Source: Lachnospiraceae bacterium (lineage in GTDB: Bacteria > Bacillota > Clostridia > Lachnospirales > Lachnospiraceae). Taken from it: 64,000 bases of DNA. This document shows, in pieces, positions 18,604-28,246 of this stretch. Location: NCBI GenBank assembly GCA_011959285.1, contig BLLW01000001.1:1-64000 (forward strand), given 5' to 3'. Numbering within the stretch: the stretch's first letter is position 1; the number at the start of each line of letters is the position of its first letter. The translations under genes were made by a program, and so were the position numbers. Under the pieces are notes generated by a model. The model was not told the DNA's origin and made no database searches. It was given only the letters and a program-made list of their open reading frames with translations.

Positions 18604-20099
18604 AGAATATTGCATTCGGGCAGATTGGGAACTTCATAACACAGATTCTTAATTTCGTGCTAAGGACCATGTTCATTCATCATTTGGGAGATACCCTAAA
18701 TGGAGTGAACGGGCTTTACACCAACATGCTTTCTGTGCTTTCCATGGCGGAACTAGGAATTGGAACGGCTTTGAATTACAGCCTTTATAAACCTGTTGCC
18801 AGGGGGGATGTTGAAAAAGTAAAGTCCTACATGCAGTTATATAAAAAGGCATACCGGATCATTGGAATCGTGATAGCGGTTTTGGGACTTGCCTGTGCGC
18901 CCTTTTTGCCGTATCTGATCAAGAGTGCAGAAGGCATTGCGGTGCGGGATCTGACATTATATTACTTCATTTTTCTGTTTAATACTGTGAGCACCTATTT
19001 TGTTTCATATAAATACAGTCTGATCAATGCGGAGCAGAAAAATTATATTCAGACCAATATCATTACGATCACGAAAATGATAACGGTTCTTCTGCAGATG
19101 ATCGTGATCGTTACTACCGGCAACTTTTATGCATATCTTCTGACGGCGGCAGGGGTGGAGTTGCTGCAGAAGATTTTTGTCAGCTACTATCTGAACCATA
19201 GATACCCTTATCTGAAAGAGAAAGAGGTAAAAAAGCTTTCAAAAGAGGAAACAGGGGAAATCGTCACCAAGACCAAGGCGCTTATGCTCCACAAGATAGG
19301 GGATGTAGCAAGGCTCCAGACAGACAGTATGATTATAAGCGGCTTTATCAGTACTACCATAAGCGGCTTTGTAGACAATTATAATATGGTCTTAAATTCT
19401 GTTGCCAATGTGGTCAATATTATTTTTAATTCGGTGTTGTCCAGCTTTGGAAATCTCTTTGCCACGGAATCAAGGCAGAAGCAGTATCAGATTTTTAAGG
19501 TGTATCGGTTTGCAGCATGCTGGATCTACGGCTTTTCAGCCATGGGATTTTCCATGCTGCTGACGCCGCTGATACAGCTATGGCTGGGAGAAGAACGGAC
19601 ACTTGCTTTTTCGGTGGTCATCTGTATACTGATCGACTATTATTTTAAGGGAGACAGAATCGTGCTTTCCAATTTTAAGACAGCGGCGGGGGTGTTTGAA
19701 CAGGATAAGTACCTGGCGCTGATACAGGGGGCGGTGAACCTTGTTCTTTCCATTGTGCTGGTGCAGAGGGTCGGTCTTGTGGGAATTTATATCGGCACCA
19801 TCGTATCCGGACTAATCGCGAATGTGACGAAGCCCATTATCATTTATAAGGTAATTTTGGATCAGCCCGTGCAGGAATATTTCAAAGATTCTGCCAAATA
19901 TATCGTACTTTTGTGCGTTTTATTTGCAGCTTTAAGCGCAATAAAATTGGCGGTGATGCCGTCTGTGACAGTGCTTTCTTTTGGCGTGATGTTTGTAATC
20001 ATCTGCGTGGTGTTTAATGGGGTATTTTGGCTGCTTTTCAGGAAGACAGAAGAATTTTTGTATTTGCAGAATCTTGTGACGGCAAAAATCAAGCGGTAA
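18579..20099 (+). CDS. Wzx-like polysaccharide flippase (MOP superfamily)
   Basis: A 506-residue protein with about 12-14 membrane segments. The N-terminus (NIAFGQIGNFITQILNFVLR, ELGIGTALNYSLYKP) is typical of oligosaccharide flippases in Gram-positive glycan loci. It would carry lipid-linked repeat units to the outer face. It begins inside the pyruvyltransferase gene. Two ABC flippases are also present, so export capacity is redundant or divided. Confidence 0.88.
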   Translation: MGRVQAAVKNIAFGQIGNFITQILNFVLRTMFIHHLGDTLNGVNGLYTNMLSVLSMAELGIGTALNYSLYKPVARGDVEKVKSYMQLYKKAYRIIGIVIAVLGLACAPFLPYLIKSAEGIAVRDLTLYYFIFLFNTVSTYFVSYKYSLINAEQKNYIQTNIITITKMITVLLQMIVIVTTGNFYAYLLTAAGVELLQKIFVSYYLNHRYPYLKEKEVKKLSKEETGEIVTKTKALMLHKIGDVARLQTDSMIISGFISTTISGFVDNYNMVLNSVANVVNIIFNSVLSSFGNLFATESRQKQYQIFKVYRFAACWIYGFSAMGFSMLLTPLIQLWLGEERTLAFSVVICILIDYYFKGDRIVLSNFKTAAGVFEQDKYLALIQGAVNLVLSIVLVQRVGLVGIYIGTIVSGLIANVTKPIIIYKVILDQPVQEYFKDSAKYIVLLCVLFAALSAIKLAVMPSVTVLSFGVMFVIICVVFNGVFWLLFRKTEEFLYLQNLVTAKIKR

Positions 20100-20135
20100 G
20101 AAATAAAAACGGAAAATGGATGGGAGTGAGGAAGA

Positions 20136-21197
20136 ATGATGAAAGAAATGTTGAAAGAAGCAGAATATCAGTTATTACATTATCCTAAGAGAACGATAGT
20201 CGGGCGTATAAAAAGAATAATCAAAAGCGCAGCAGGCAGAAAAGCAGAGCCTGTCGACCGGGTGAATTGGCCCAATGGTCTTTTGGCAAAAGGACTGGCA
20301 GATTATTATATGCAGCACAAAAATTCAGAGGAAGCAAGGGAAATTCTGGATTGTTTGAAACGCTACTATGACCGGTGGATCAACAAGCAGTGCAAACTGT
20401 ATTTTTTGGATGATGCAGTCAGCGGGATGGCGCTTATCGATCTGCATCAGATTACAGGAGAAGAAAAATACAAGCAGGCGGCAGATAAGATCGCACGTTT
20501 TTTGATGGAGCATGAAACAGATAGAAGCGGCAGCCTTCCATACAGACCCAAGCAGAAGAATGGATATATTTTTGCAGATATGATTGGGATGGTGTGCCCG
20601 TTTTTATGCAAATATGGCAGTACTTATAGCGATATGAACACGGTGAATCTTGCTGTAGCGCAGATACAGAATTTTGTGGAGTTTGGCATGGACGCAAAGA
20701 CCAATCTTCCTTATCATGGATATCAGTATGAAAATGGAATAAAATATGGCATTATAGGATGGGGAAGAGCAGTGGGCTGGCTGCTGATGGGAATGAGCGA
20801 GTCTCTTGCTTACATCGAGGAAACCCGGCCAAGCTATGAAGTGATAAAACAGGCATACAGGAGGATTGTGGATAAAGTAGAGGCATACCAGCGGGAAAAC
20901 GGTCTTTACAGCTGGCAGCTGGAGGCAAAAGAAGGTCCCGTAGATACGTCTGCAACGGCGATGATTTTATACGCCATTGCCAGATCGTTGGATACCAAAG
21001 TATTGATTGGGATACATAGATCGCGGATGACCCGGGGACGGGATGCCCTATTTCAGATGGTAAAGGATGGAAAAATAGACCAGTGCCTTGCCGAATGCCA
21101 GGGATTTTGCTTGTATCCGCAGGTCTATGGGACTTATCCATGGTCATTAGGTCCGGCATTATCTTTGTTTGCACTGACACAGGAGAAAGGAAATTAG
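20136..21197 (+). CDS. GH88/GH105-like unsaturated uronyl hydrolase, cytoplasmic
   Basis: A 353-residue alpha/alpha-barrel protein similar to unsaturated glucuronyl/rhamnogalacturonyl hydrolases. Matching blocks are YFLDDAVSGMALIDLHQITG, the catalytic-Asp region GYIFADMIGMVCPFL, IIGWGRAVGWLLMGM, and VDTSATAMILYAIARS. No signal peptide is seen, so it should be cytoplasmic. Family members act on lyase products, which is odd in a biosynthetic locus. It may trim or recycle glycan fragments, or have been recruited for another reaction. No polysaccharide lyase gene is seen in the window. Confidence 0.75.
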   Translation: MMKEMLKEAEYQLLHYPKRTIVGRIKRIIKSAAGRKAEPVDRVNWPNGLLAKGLADYYMQHKNSEEAREILDCLKRYYDRWINKQCKLYFLDDAVSGMALIDLHQITGEEKYKQAADKIARFLMEHETDRSGSLPYRPKQKNGYIFADMIGMVCPFLCKYGSTYSDMNTVNLAVAQIQNFVEFGMDAKTNLPYHGYQYENGIKYGIIGWGRAVGWLLMGMSESLAYIEETRPSYEVIKQAYRRIVDKVEAYQRENGLYSWQLEAKEGPVDTSATAMILYAIARSLDTKVLIGIHRSRMTRGRDALFQMVKDGKIDQCLAECQGFCLYPQVYGTYPWSLGPALSLFALTQEKGN

Positions 21198-21198
21198 C

Positions 21199-22794
21199 AT
21201 GAACTGCATTAAAAAGTTGAATGAGAAAATTGAGGGCATAGGAAAGAGATGGGAATTGGTTCTGGTCATTTTGCTGTCTGCCCTTATGGTTTTGGGCATT
21301 ATCATCGGGATGGGGACACTCACAAGCGGTTATCATTTGGTGGATGATCATGAGTTTTTGGAATGGATTCACCAGATGCGGAACGAAGGAAAAAGTGTGT
21401 GGGAATTGATTGCAAGGAAGCTGCGTCAGGATTTTACTTTGCGGTATGAGCCGGCTTATTATGCAACAAGAATATTAAGTACTTGTATATTTGGAGTGGG
21501 GCTTACCGGGTATTCGCTTGTGAAAGCAGCAGAGATTACCATTGCCTGCATCTTTTTGTATTACTGCGGAAGGCGGATGGGGGCAACGAAATTCTATTCC
21601 TTTTTGTTCGCAGCGCTGTCGCTGGTAGGATATCAATCTGCGGCATGGTGGAAACTAGGACCGCAGGAATCACAGTGTACGATGTTTTTTGCGGTTGGGT
21701 TTTACTGTATGCTGCGTTATCTCGAGAATCAAAGAAAAATTTGGGCAGTTTTAAGTATCGTACTGTTTTTTATTATGAGCAATTTTAAAGAGTCGTTCAT
21801 TCTTCTGATTCCGTTTCTGATGCTGTATGTGCTTTACAGTGAACTTCAGAAGGATGGGGAGACCGCCCTTACATGGAGGAGAATCTGGAAGTGTATACGC
21901 AACCGCTTTTGGTATCTCTTGACGCTGGGACTTATTTTTCTGGTGTTGGTATTTGTTATTGTAGTATTCGTAGGAGTTAATGACTATGATATGGTAGGAC
22001 TTGATGCGTCGATTCCGCTGAAAGTTTATGCAGAGGCATTACAGAGGTCTTTTGCTAACGATTTGAAGTGGTATAAGCGGTTTGGCATCTTATTTATATT
22101 GATTTTGCTTACCTATTGGGAGGATTTGAAGAAGCTTTGGAAAGAAATGCTTTTGGCTGCTTCTTTTCTGCTTCCCCAGCTTGTCATCTTTGGACAGACC
22201 GGTTTGGGAGAACGGTATATCCTTCCCAGTTCGATCGGGGCGGCTTTATTCTTTGTAATTATAATTCCTAAGTGGAAGCCCTTGTCCGGCAAACGGAGAA
22301 TGGTGTATGTGCTTGGGCTTTGGCTGCTTTTGGCAGCACATGGCAGGGTAGCCTTAAGGGAAGCTGATTACTTCCGGTACAGGGGGCAAAGCGTAAATAC
22401 AATGCTTGAAACCGTGTTGGAATGGTCTGACCAGGATACGAAAGTTTTATCTTGTTTCCGTCCCAATGAAGAGGGCAATCTGACTTTAAACTATTGGATG
22501 CTGGTGCATGGATATGATAATGTATATTTTTGGACAGAAGAAGAGCAACTGATCAATCGGGTCTGCGATGTGAATCTGGACTACCCGGATGAGATGATGG
22601 AAGAACAGGACTATGATGATATGGATATTGTAGTCATGTATAATCAGGAGGACAGGCATTGGTGTTATACACCCACCGTCGATTTGTCAGATTTTACCGA
22701 GGTGGAATGTGGTACCTTGACCCTTTATGTGAGGAAAGACAGCGGCATTGTGCCTGAGGATATTGAAATTGAAGGCTTGCGGATACATTTTTAA
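21199..22794 (+). CDS. GT-C-like polytopic membrane protein
   Basis: A 531-residue protein with about ten membrane segments and a hydrophilic C-terminal region of about 120 residues. After the first helix it has HLVDDHEFLEWI, an acidic loop at the place where GT-C glycosyltransferases carry their catalytic Asp/Glu. It is not a close match to a named family. GT-C enzymes use polyprenyl-phosphate sugars on the outer face. It starts one base after the previous stop, so it is cotranscribed. Confidence 0.6.
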   Translation: MNCIKKLNEKIEGIGKRWELVLVILLSALMVLGIIIGMGTLTSGYHLVDDHEFLEWIHQMRNEGKSVWELIARKLRQDFTLRYEPAYYATRILSTCIFGVGLTGYSLVKAAEITIACIFLYYCGRRMGATKFYSFLFAALSLVGYQSAAWWKLGPQESQCTMFFAVGFYCMLRYLENQRKIWAVLSIVLFFIMSNFKESFILLIPFLMLYVLYSELQKDGETALTWRRIWKCIRNRFWYLLTLGLIFLVLVFVIVVFVGVNDYDMVGLDASIPLKVYAEALQRSFANDLKWYKRFGILFILILLTYWEDLKKLWKEMLLAASFLLPQLVIFGQTGLGERYILPSSIGAALFFVIIIPKWKPLSGKRRMVYVLGLWLLLAAHGRVALREADYFRYRGQSVNTMLETVLEWSDQDTKVLSCFRPNEEGNLTLNYWMLVHGYDNVYFWTEEEQLINRVCDVNLDYPDEMMEEQDYDDMDIVVMYNQEDRHWCYTPTVDLSDFTEVECGTLTLYVRKDSGIVPEDIEIEGLRIHF

Positions 22795-22833
22795 CGGTAA
22801 CGCTTTAAAGCAGATGAGAAAGGATGAAAAGGA

Positions 22834-23748
22834 TTGATCATCGTTCAATTAATGGGGGGACTTGGAAATCAGCTTCAACAATATGCACTGTACAGGAAAA
22901 TGGTGCGTATGGGAAAAGAGGCGAGGCTGGATATTTCCTGGTTCACACAACAGGATAACAAAAATAAAGAGCTGACACATAGGGAATTGGAACTTGACCG
23001 GTTAGACAGGCTGGTTTACGAGGTATGTACCCTGGAGGAAAAGGCACAGCTGATTGGTTCGGAGGGGATAGCCGGAAGGCTGCGTAGGAAACTATTGCCG
23101 GGAGGCGTGAAATGGTTTCGTGAGTCAGAAATGTACCATCCTGAGATCTTTGAATTTGAGGATATGTATATAAGCGGCTATTTTGCCTGCGAGAAATATT
23201 ACGGGGATATCTTGTATGATCTGCGGGAAAAGATTCAATTTCCCCCATCGGCAAATCCCTTGCAGCGGGAGATGGAAAAAGAAATAAAAAGCTGCTGTTC
23301 GGTGAGCATCCATATCCGCAGAGGGGACTATTTAGATGAAGTGAACAAAGCCATGTTTGGCGGCATCTGTACGGAGGAATACTATCAAAGCGCCATTCAT
23401 TACATGCTTGGTATGTTTCCCGATGCGCATTTCTATGTGTTCAGCGATGATGCAGCATATGCGAGGAGAATGTATCAGGGCGATAAGTATACGGTTATGG
23501 ACTTTAATAAAGGGCAGGACAGTTTTTATGATATGCAGCTTATGAGCTTCTGCAAGCATAACATCTGCGCAAATTCCACCTTTAGCTTCTGGGGAGCCAG
23601 ATTGAATCCCAATGAGGGAAAAGTGATGATACGTCCTGCCGTTCATAAAAATTCCCAGGTCTTTGAACCGGAGCGCATGTATGAATTGTGGCAGGGATGG
23701 ACGTTTATTGACAGGGCAGGAGAGATTTTTGCAAGGGAAGAAAGATAG
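22834..23748 (+). CDS. GT11 alpha-1,2-fucosyltransferase with TTG start
   Basis: A 304-residue GT11 protein: IIVQLMGGLGNQLQQYALYR, YFACEKYYGD, intact HIRRGDYLDEV, FGGICTEEYY and ANSTFSFWGAR. Like the 4039 gene it should use GDP-fucose. The start must be TTG 22834: the conserved N-terminal block begins within a few codons, AAAGGA lies nine bases upstream, and the nearby ATG at 22824 is in another frame. Located 18 kb from the tandem pair and clearly diverged from it, so not a recent duplicate. Confidence 0.88.
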   Translation: MIIVQLMGGLGNQLQQYALYRKMVRMGKEARLDISWFTQQDNKNKELTHRELELDRLDRLVYEVCTLEEKAQLIGSEGIAGRLRRKLLPGGVKWFRESEMYHPEIFEFEDMYISGYFACEKYYGDILYDLREKIQFPPSANPLQREMEKEIKSCCSVSIHIRRGDYLDEVNKAMFGGICTEEYYQSAIHYMLGMFPDAHFYVFSDDAAYARRMYQGDKYTVMDFNKGQDSFYDMQLMSFCKHNICANSTFSFWGARLNPNEGKVMIRPAVHKNSQVFEPERMYELWQGWTFIDRAGEIFAREER

Positions 23749-23749
23749 C

Positions 23750-25324
23750 ATGAGTGAATTTTTGAAAAAATATCCGGTAAAGCTGTCGGAGTTATGTTTT
23801 TATATTTTTTTTGTATCGCTACTGTTTGCCAAGGGAATTGGGCTGTATGACGGACAGGCGATGTTCAAGGTTTTTTTGGTGATTGCCCTTTGCGGGTGGG
23901 TTATGAAGCAGTTTTTCACGGAGTATGCGTTAAGTGAACTCGTGCTCTGTGCACTTTTAGTGCTGCTTGGAATGGTCATCTATCTGAATACCCATGAAAA
24001 AGGGGCGCTCTTCTGTATCCTGCTGGTTTGCGGTATGAAAGGCATGGATGTGAAAAGGGTGTTCCGGGTGGGACTTGTGACATGGATCCTCTCTTTCGGA
24101 GGCTTGTTTCTCCTCACCTCTTTTCATCTGCTGGACAGTCCGTTCAAAGTTCACGATAAGCTGGGGATGGGCAGAATCATCCGCTGGAGCCTTGGATATG
24201 CACATCCAAATGTGCTCCATATTTCCTATTTGATATTGGCATGCTTTGTTGTATACCTTATGCAGGATAAATTTAAGTTTAAGACTTTCGCAGGGCTTAT
24301 GGCGCTTAATTTATATGTATTTATGTATTCCTTGAGCAGCACGGGTTTTTTGGCGGTGAGCATATTGCTCTTGCTGGCTCTTTATTGGAGCTTTAGAAGG
24401 AAATTCAGCAGGTGGGAACAGATTTTGATACAGTTTTGCCTGCCCTTCTGCGTACTGCTTTCACTGGCAGCGCCGCTGGTACTTAAGGGGAAAGCATTTG
24501 AGCTGGTCAACAAGGCGGTGAACAACAGGCTTGTACTGTCCCAATGGTTTTTGCAGAACCAGCCGGCGCAGCTTTTGGGGGTAGATACAGCGGGGCTGAT
24601 CACATCCATGCGCACGATGGATAATTCTTATGTGTTTGCCTTTATCACCTATGGACTTGTTTTCTTTATACTTGCTGCGGCTGCTTATGAGATTTTGATC
24701 TTTCTTAAAACCCGTGAACAGGACGGCGTTTTATTATGTGTAACGCTGGCATGCCTGATTGCAGGGGTGACGGAACCGTTTTTGTTCAATACTTCATTTA
24801 AGAATGTGACCTTGGTCTTTATCGGAGCCATGCTGTTTAGCGGCAGAATGACGGGGGAGAAAAGAAAATTCCCTCTCTTGGGCAGATTTGATAGGGAATT
24901 TTCAATCACGCTCTTTGACTTCAAGACGTTTTTGAAGTGTGTAAACGAAACGGCTTTGGCTTATAAAACAAAACTTGTTTTGCTGTCGCTTTTTTTGGGC
25001 ATGGCAGCAGGCGGAATCTGCTTTGCGCTTGCCAAAATGCCGGAGCGGTATATTATGCCAAGAACTGCCTTTGAAGATACAGGGGATATTGAGGAAACCT
25101 ATCACCTTTCTTCAGAAAATGAGCTTCCCCAGGCAGGAGATATGGTACTTGGATATGTAGATGAACATACGGATATGGTGCCATTTGCCGGAAATATTGC
25201 TGCGGTGGAGCGGATTCGTAATACAGTCTGCGGGACGGTTGTGACGGTATTTTTTGTCTACGGGGCGGGAAGCATAGGCATATGTAGCGCTGTCCGCAGA
25301 AGAGAGCGGAGATGTAAGGGATAA
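23750..25324 (+). CDS. Wzy-like polymerase, copy 2
   Basis: A 524-residue polytopic protein with about eleven membrane segments and the Wzy/ligase-type block WSLGYAHPNVLHISYLIL. A long C-terminal region after about residue 400 includes two more hydrophobic segments and a hydrophilic part, longer than in copy 1. The frame is open back to 23663 inside the fucosyltransferase gene, but ATG 23750 has GGGAAGAAAG upstream and follows that gene's stop by one base. It may polymerise a second glycan or ligate it to an acceptor. Confidence 0.75.
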   Translation: MSEFLKKYPVKLSELCFYIFFVSLLFAKGIGLYDGQAMFKVFLVIALCGWVMKQFFTEYALSELVLCALLVLLGMVIYLNTHEKGALFCILLVCGMKGMDVKRVFRVGLVTWILSFGGLFLLTSFHLLDSPFKVHDKLGMGRIIRWSLGYAHPNVLHISYLILACFVVYLMQDKFKFKTFAGLMALNLYVFMYSLSSTGFLAVSILLLLALYWSFRRKFSRWEQILIQFCLPFCVLLSLAAPLVLKGKAFELVNKAVNNRLVLSQWFLQNQPAQLLGVDTAGLITSMRTMDNSYVFAFITYGLVFFILAAAAYEILIFLKTREQDGVLLCVTLACLIAGVTEPFLFNTSFKNVTLVFIGAMLFSGRMTGEKRKFPLLGRFDREFSITLFDFKTFLKCVNETALAYKTKLVLLSLFLGMAAGGICFALAKMPERYIMPRTAFEDTGDIEETYHLSSENELPQAGDMVLGYVDEHTDMVPFAGNIAAVERIRNTVCGTVVTVFFVYGAGSIGICSAVRRRERRCKG

Positions 25325-25326
25325 AA

Positions 25327-27240
25327 ATGATGAGAAAACAACTGCGTTATTGTAAAATCTTAAATACAAATATCAGTGTCACCAACATGGAGGAGACGGT
25401 GGACTATCTGACAGACAATCTGGAGGAGCTTAAAGGGAACTATATCTGCGTTTCCAACGTGCACACCACCATGATGTCCTTTCGTGACAAAGCGTATAAT
25501 GTGGTGCAGAACAGCGGCGCCATGGCATTGCCTGATGGGAAACCGCTGGCAATCGTATGCAGATTGAGAAAATTTTACGATGCAGGGCGGGTGCCGGGAC
25601 CGGATTTGATGCCCAGGATTTTTCAAGTTTCCAGAGAAAAGGGATATCGTCATTACTTTTACGGCGGTTCTGAGGAAACCATCGATAAATTGAGAGCAGA
25701 ACTTAAACGGCAGTATCCGTGGCTTAAAATCGTCGGCATGTATTCGCCGCCTTATCGGACACTAACGAAGGAGGAGGACGAGGAAATCGTCCGAAAGATT
25801 AATGAGGCAAAGCCTGACTTTATCTGGGTGGCGCTTGGGGCTCCTAAGCAGGAAATCTGGATGTATGAACATCAGTTTAAGGTGTGCGGGCTCATGCTTG
25901 GAGTGGGGGCGGCATTTGACTTTTGCGCCGGAACGGTGAAGCGGGCGCCAGGGTGGGTACAGGAACTTTGCCTCGAGTGGCTGTACAGACTGATTCAGGA
26001 TCCAAGAAGATTGTTTATCAGATATCTGACCACTAATGCGTCTTTTCTTTTCCACGTAATTAAAGAAAATCATGTTTACAGGAAAGAAAATAAATATAAA
26101 AAAGTGGCTATGATCGGACATAAGCGGATTCCCTCCAGAGAAGGCGGGGTGGAAATCGTGGTGGATGAGATTTCCACAAGGCTGACAGAAAGAGGATATC
26201 ATGTGGAAGCCTACAATCGGTCAGGGTATCACGTTTCGGGAAAGGAATTTGACGAGAAACGAGGAAAAATATATAACGGTATCCGTCTGATCACCATTCC
26301 CACTTTTAAAAGCAGCAGTCTAAACGCCATCGTATACTCTTTTCTGGCAACTATCAGGGCATTGTTCGGAGGCTATGGAGTGATTCATTTCCATGCAGAG
26401 GGACCATGTATCATGCTTGGGATTCCCAAGTTTTTTGGAAAGAGGACGATTGCAACGATTCATGGTCTGGACTGGCAGAGATCAAAATGGGGAAATTTTG
26501 CTTCAAAAATGCTGCAGTATGGTGAAAAGCAGGCGGCAAAAAGGGCGGATGCGGTCATTGTGCTGTCCCGCAATGTGCAGGAATATTTTAGGGAGACCTA
26601 CCACAGAGAGACGATTTATATTCCCAATGGAATTGAAGAGCCGGAAAAAAGAAAATGTGATATTATTAACGAGAAGTACGGTTTAGAGGGGGAGGACTAC
26701 ATTCTGTTTTTGGCAAGGCTGGTGCCGGAAAAGGGAGTCCACTACCTGATTGATGCTTATAAGCAGCTTAAAACAGATAAAAAACTGGTCATAGCAGGCG
26801 GAAACAGTCACGCGGCAGAGTATAGAGCCCAGATTTACCAGGAGGTCAAGTCGGATGCAAATATTATTATGACTGGGTTTGTTCAGGGAAGAGAATTGGA
26901 AGAACTGTATTCCAATGCCTACCTTTTTGCCCTGCCCAGCGATGTGGAAGGGATGGCGCTCAGCCTTTTGGAAGCTATGAGCTACGGCAACTGCTGCGTG
27001 GTCAGTGATATTCCAGAAAATATGGAGGTAGTGGAGGACAAAGCGGTCTGCTTTAAGAAAAGCGACAGCAATGATTTACGGGAGAAACTCTCCTTTCTGC
27101 TTGCCCATCCTGAGGAAGTACAAAAATATAAGGAAGACAGTGCGCCTTTTATATGCAGCAAATACAATTGGGATGATGTGGTGGATAAAACCATACAGGT
27201 ATATAGCAAAGGAGAGCTGAATGGACAAAAGCAGGACTAA
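25327..27240 (+). CDS. GT26 (WecG/TagA-type)-GT4 fusion glycosyltransferase
   Basis: A 637-residue two-enzyme fusion. Residues 1 to about 245 are GT26 (WecG/TagA/CpsF family): NVHTTMMSFRD, ALPDGKPLAIVCRL, GPDLMPRI, WVALGAPKQEIWM and VGAAFDFCAGTVKRAPGWVQ. Residues from about 262 are a GT4 GT-B enzyme: GHKRIPSREGGVEIVVDEIS, IHGLDWQRSKWG, LFLARLVPEKGVHYL and LPSDVEGMALSLLEAMSYG. GT26 enzymes add N-acetylmannosamine or mannosaminuronate to a lipid-linked first sugar, so the fusion could add residues two and three together. No stop or frameshift separates the halves. Confidence 0.92.
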   Translation: MMRKQLRYCKILNTNISVTNMEETVDYLTDNLEELKGNYICVSNVHTTMMSFRDKAYNVVQNSGAMALPDGKPLAIVCRLRKFYDAGRVPGPDLMPRIFQVSREKGYRHYFYGGSEETIDKLRAELKRQYPWLKIVGMYSPPYRTLTKEEDEEIVRKINEAKPDFIWVALGAPKQEIWMYEHQFKVCGLMLGVGAAFDFCAGTVKRAPGWVQELCLEWLYRLIQDPRRLFIRYLTTNASFLFHVIKENHVYRKENKYKKVAMIGHKRIPSREGGVEIVVDEISTRLTERGYHVEAYNRSGYHVSGKEFDEKRGKIYNGIRLITIPTFKSSSLNAIVYSFLATIRALFGGYGVIHFHAEGPCIMLGIPKFFGKRTIATIHGLDWQRSKWGNFASKMLQYGEKQAAKRADAVIVLSRNVQEYFRETYHRETIYIPNGIEEPEKRKCDIINEKYGLEGEDYILFLARLVPEKGVHYLIDAYKQLKTDKKLVIAGGNSHAAEYRAQIYQEVKSDANIIMTGFVQGRELEELYSNAYLFALPSDVEGMALSLLEAMSYGNCCVVSDIPENMEVVEDKAVCFKKSDSNDLREKLSFLLAHPEEVQKYKEDSAPFICSKYNWDDVVDKTIQVYSKGELNGQKQD

Positions 27241-28243
27241 GGAGCCGTGGATTGACATTGTAAAATGGGTTGCATGTATGCTGGTGCTTTTGGGACATTT
27301 TTTCCAGAGTATGGAAAAAAGCGGCATTATGGAAGTAACAAAAGGATATCAGTGGTTTGAACATACCATCTACCTGTTTCATGTGCCCTTGTTCTTCATC
27401 TGCAGCGGTTATCTGTATCAGAGAAACAGTCAAGTGACCACGAGGCAAGAGTGGAAGGATAATGTTTTACGGAAATTGATAAACCTGGGAGTTCCTTACG
27501 TGGCTTTTTCTTCTGCATCTTTCTTGATGAAGGAATTGTTCCAGGGATCAGTGAATGAAGAAAACAGCATTTCGTTGCTCAAAACGCTGCTGTTTGAGCC
27601 TATGTCACCGTACTGGTACTTATATATCCTGTTTTTCCTCTTTTTGATCACACCGACTTTCAAAAGCGGAAAACAGGCAGGGGCAGCGCTTGCAATATCA
27701 GCTTTTATTTACCTTTTTCATCAAAATGAGACGGTCAAGGAAGTGTATTTTATCGGGGGCGTGGCACACAGGGAAATATGGTTTGTGGCAGGCATGGCGC
27801 TGGGGATTTTCCACGAAAAGATAAAAGTTGACAGAAGATTATGGGCATTTTCTTTTTTGCTGTTTCCAATCAGCATGATAGGATATAATAAAGAGATGGA
27901 CATGTGCCTTTGGATTCCCTATAGTCTTATCGTGGGAATATGTGGGTGTGCCTTAGTATTGGAAACATCCTTGTTTTTAAATTGCCGGGTTTCTGAAAGG
28001 TTTGTTTTGTTCAGCAGGCGCAATACACTTCCCGTTTTTTTGATGCATACCATAGCTTCTGCCGGAATCAGAAGCGTTTTGTGTAAAATGGGGATCATGA
28101 ATCTTGGGGTACACATGGTCCTTGGCATTGCAGGGGGGATTCTGCTTCCTGTTGCGGCGGCGGAAATCATGAGAAGATTCCGGTGGATGCACTTTTTTAT
28201 TTATCCCAACTTTGGAAGAAAGGATAGGATAGAAAACGGATAG
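27221..28243 (+). CDS. Acyltransferase family 3 membrane protein, copy 2
   Basis: A 340-residue protein with about ten membrane segments and the acyltransferase-3 N-terminal pattern PWIDIVKWVACMLVLLGHFF (His in helix 1) followed by HVPLFFICSGYLY. It starts inside the 3' end of the fusion glycosyltransferase gene with GGAGAG upstream. Likely O-acetylates a glycan residue from the membrane. It differs strongly from copy 1, so probably modifies a different position or polymer. Confidence 0.85.
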   Translation: MDKSRTKEPWIDIVKWVACMLVLLGHFFQSMEKSGIMEVTKGYQWFEHTIYLFHVPLFFICSGYLYQRNSQVTTRQEWKDNVLRKLINLGVPYVAFSSASFLMKELFQGSVNEENSISLLKTLLFEPMSPYWYLYILFFLFLITPTFKSGKQAGAALAISAFIYLFHQNETVKEVYFIGGVAHREIWFVAGMALGIFHEKIKVDRRLWAFSFLLFPISMIGYNKEMDMCLWIPYSLIVGICGCALVLETSLFLNCRVSERFVLFSRRNTLPVFLMHTIASAGIRSVLCKMGIMNLGVHMVLGIAGGILLPVAAAEIMRRFRWMHFFIYPNFGRKDRIENG

Positions 28244-28246
28244 CAT

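Noticed and set aside
20752-21372. A 206-codon minus-strand frame across the GH88-like and GT-C genes
   Set aside because: It crosses the junction of two supported plus-strand genes and has a low-complexity composition.
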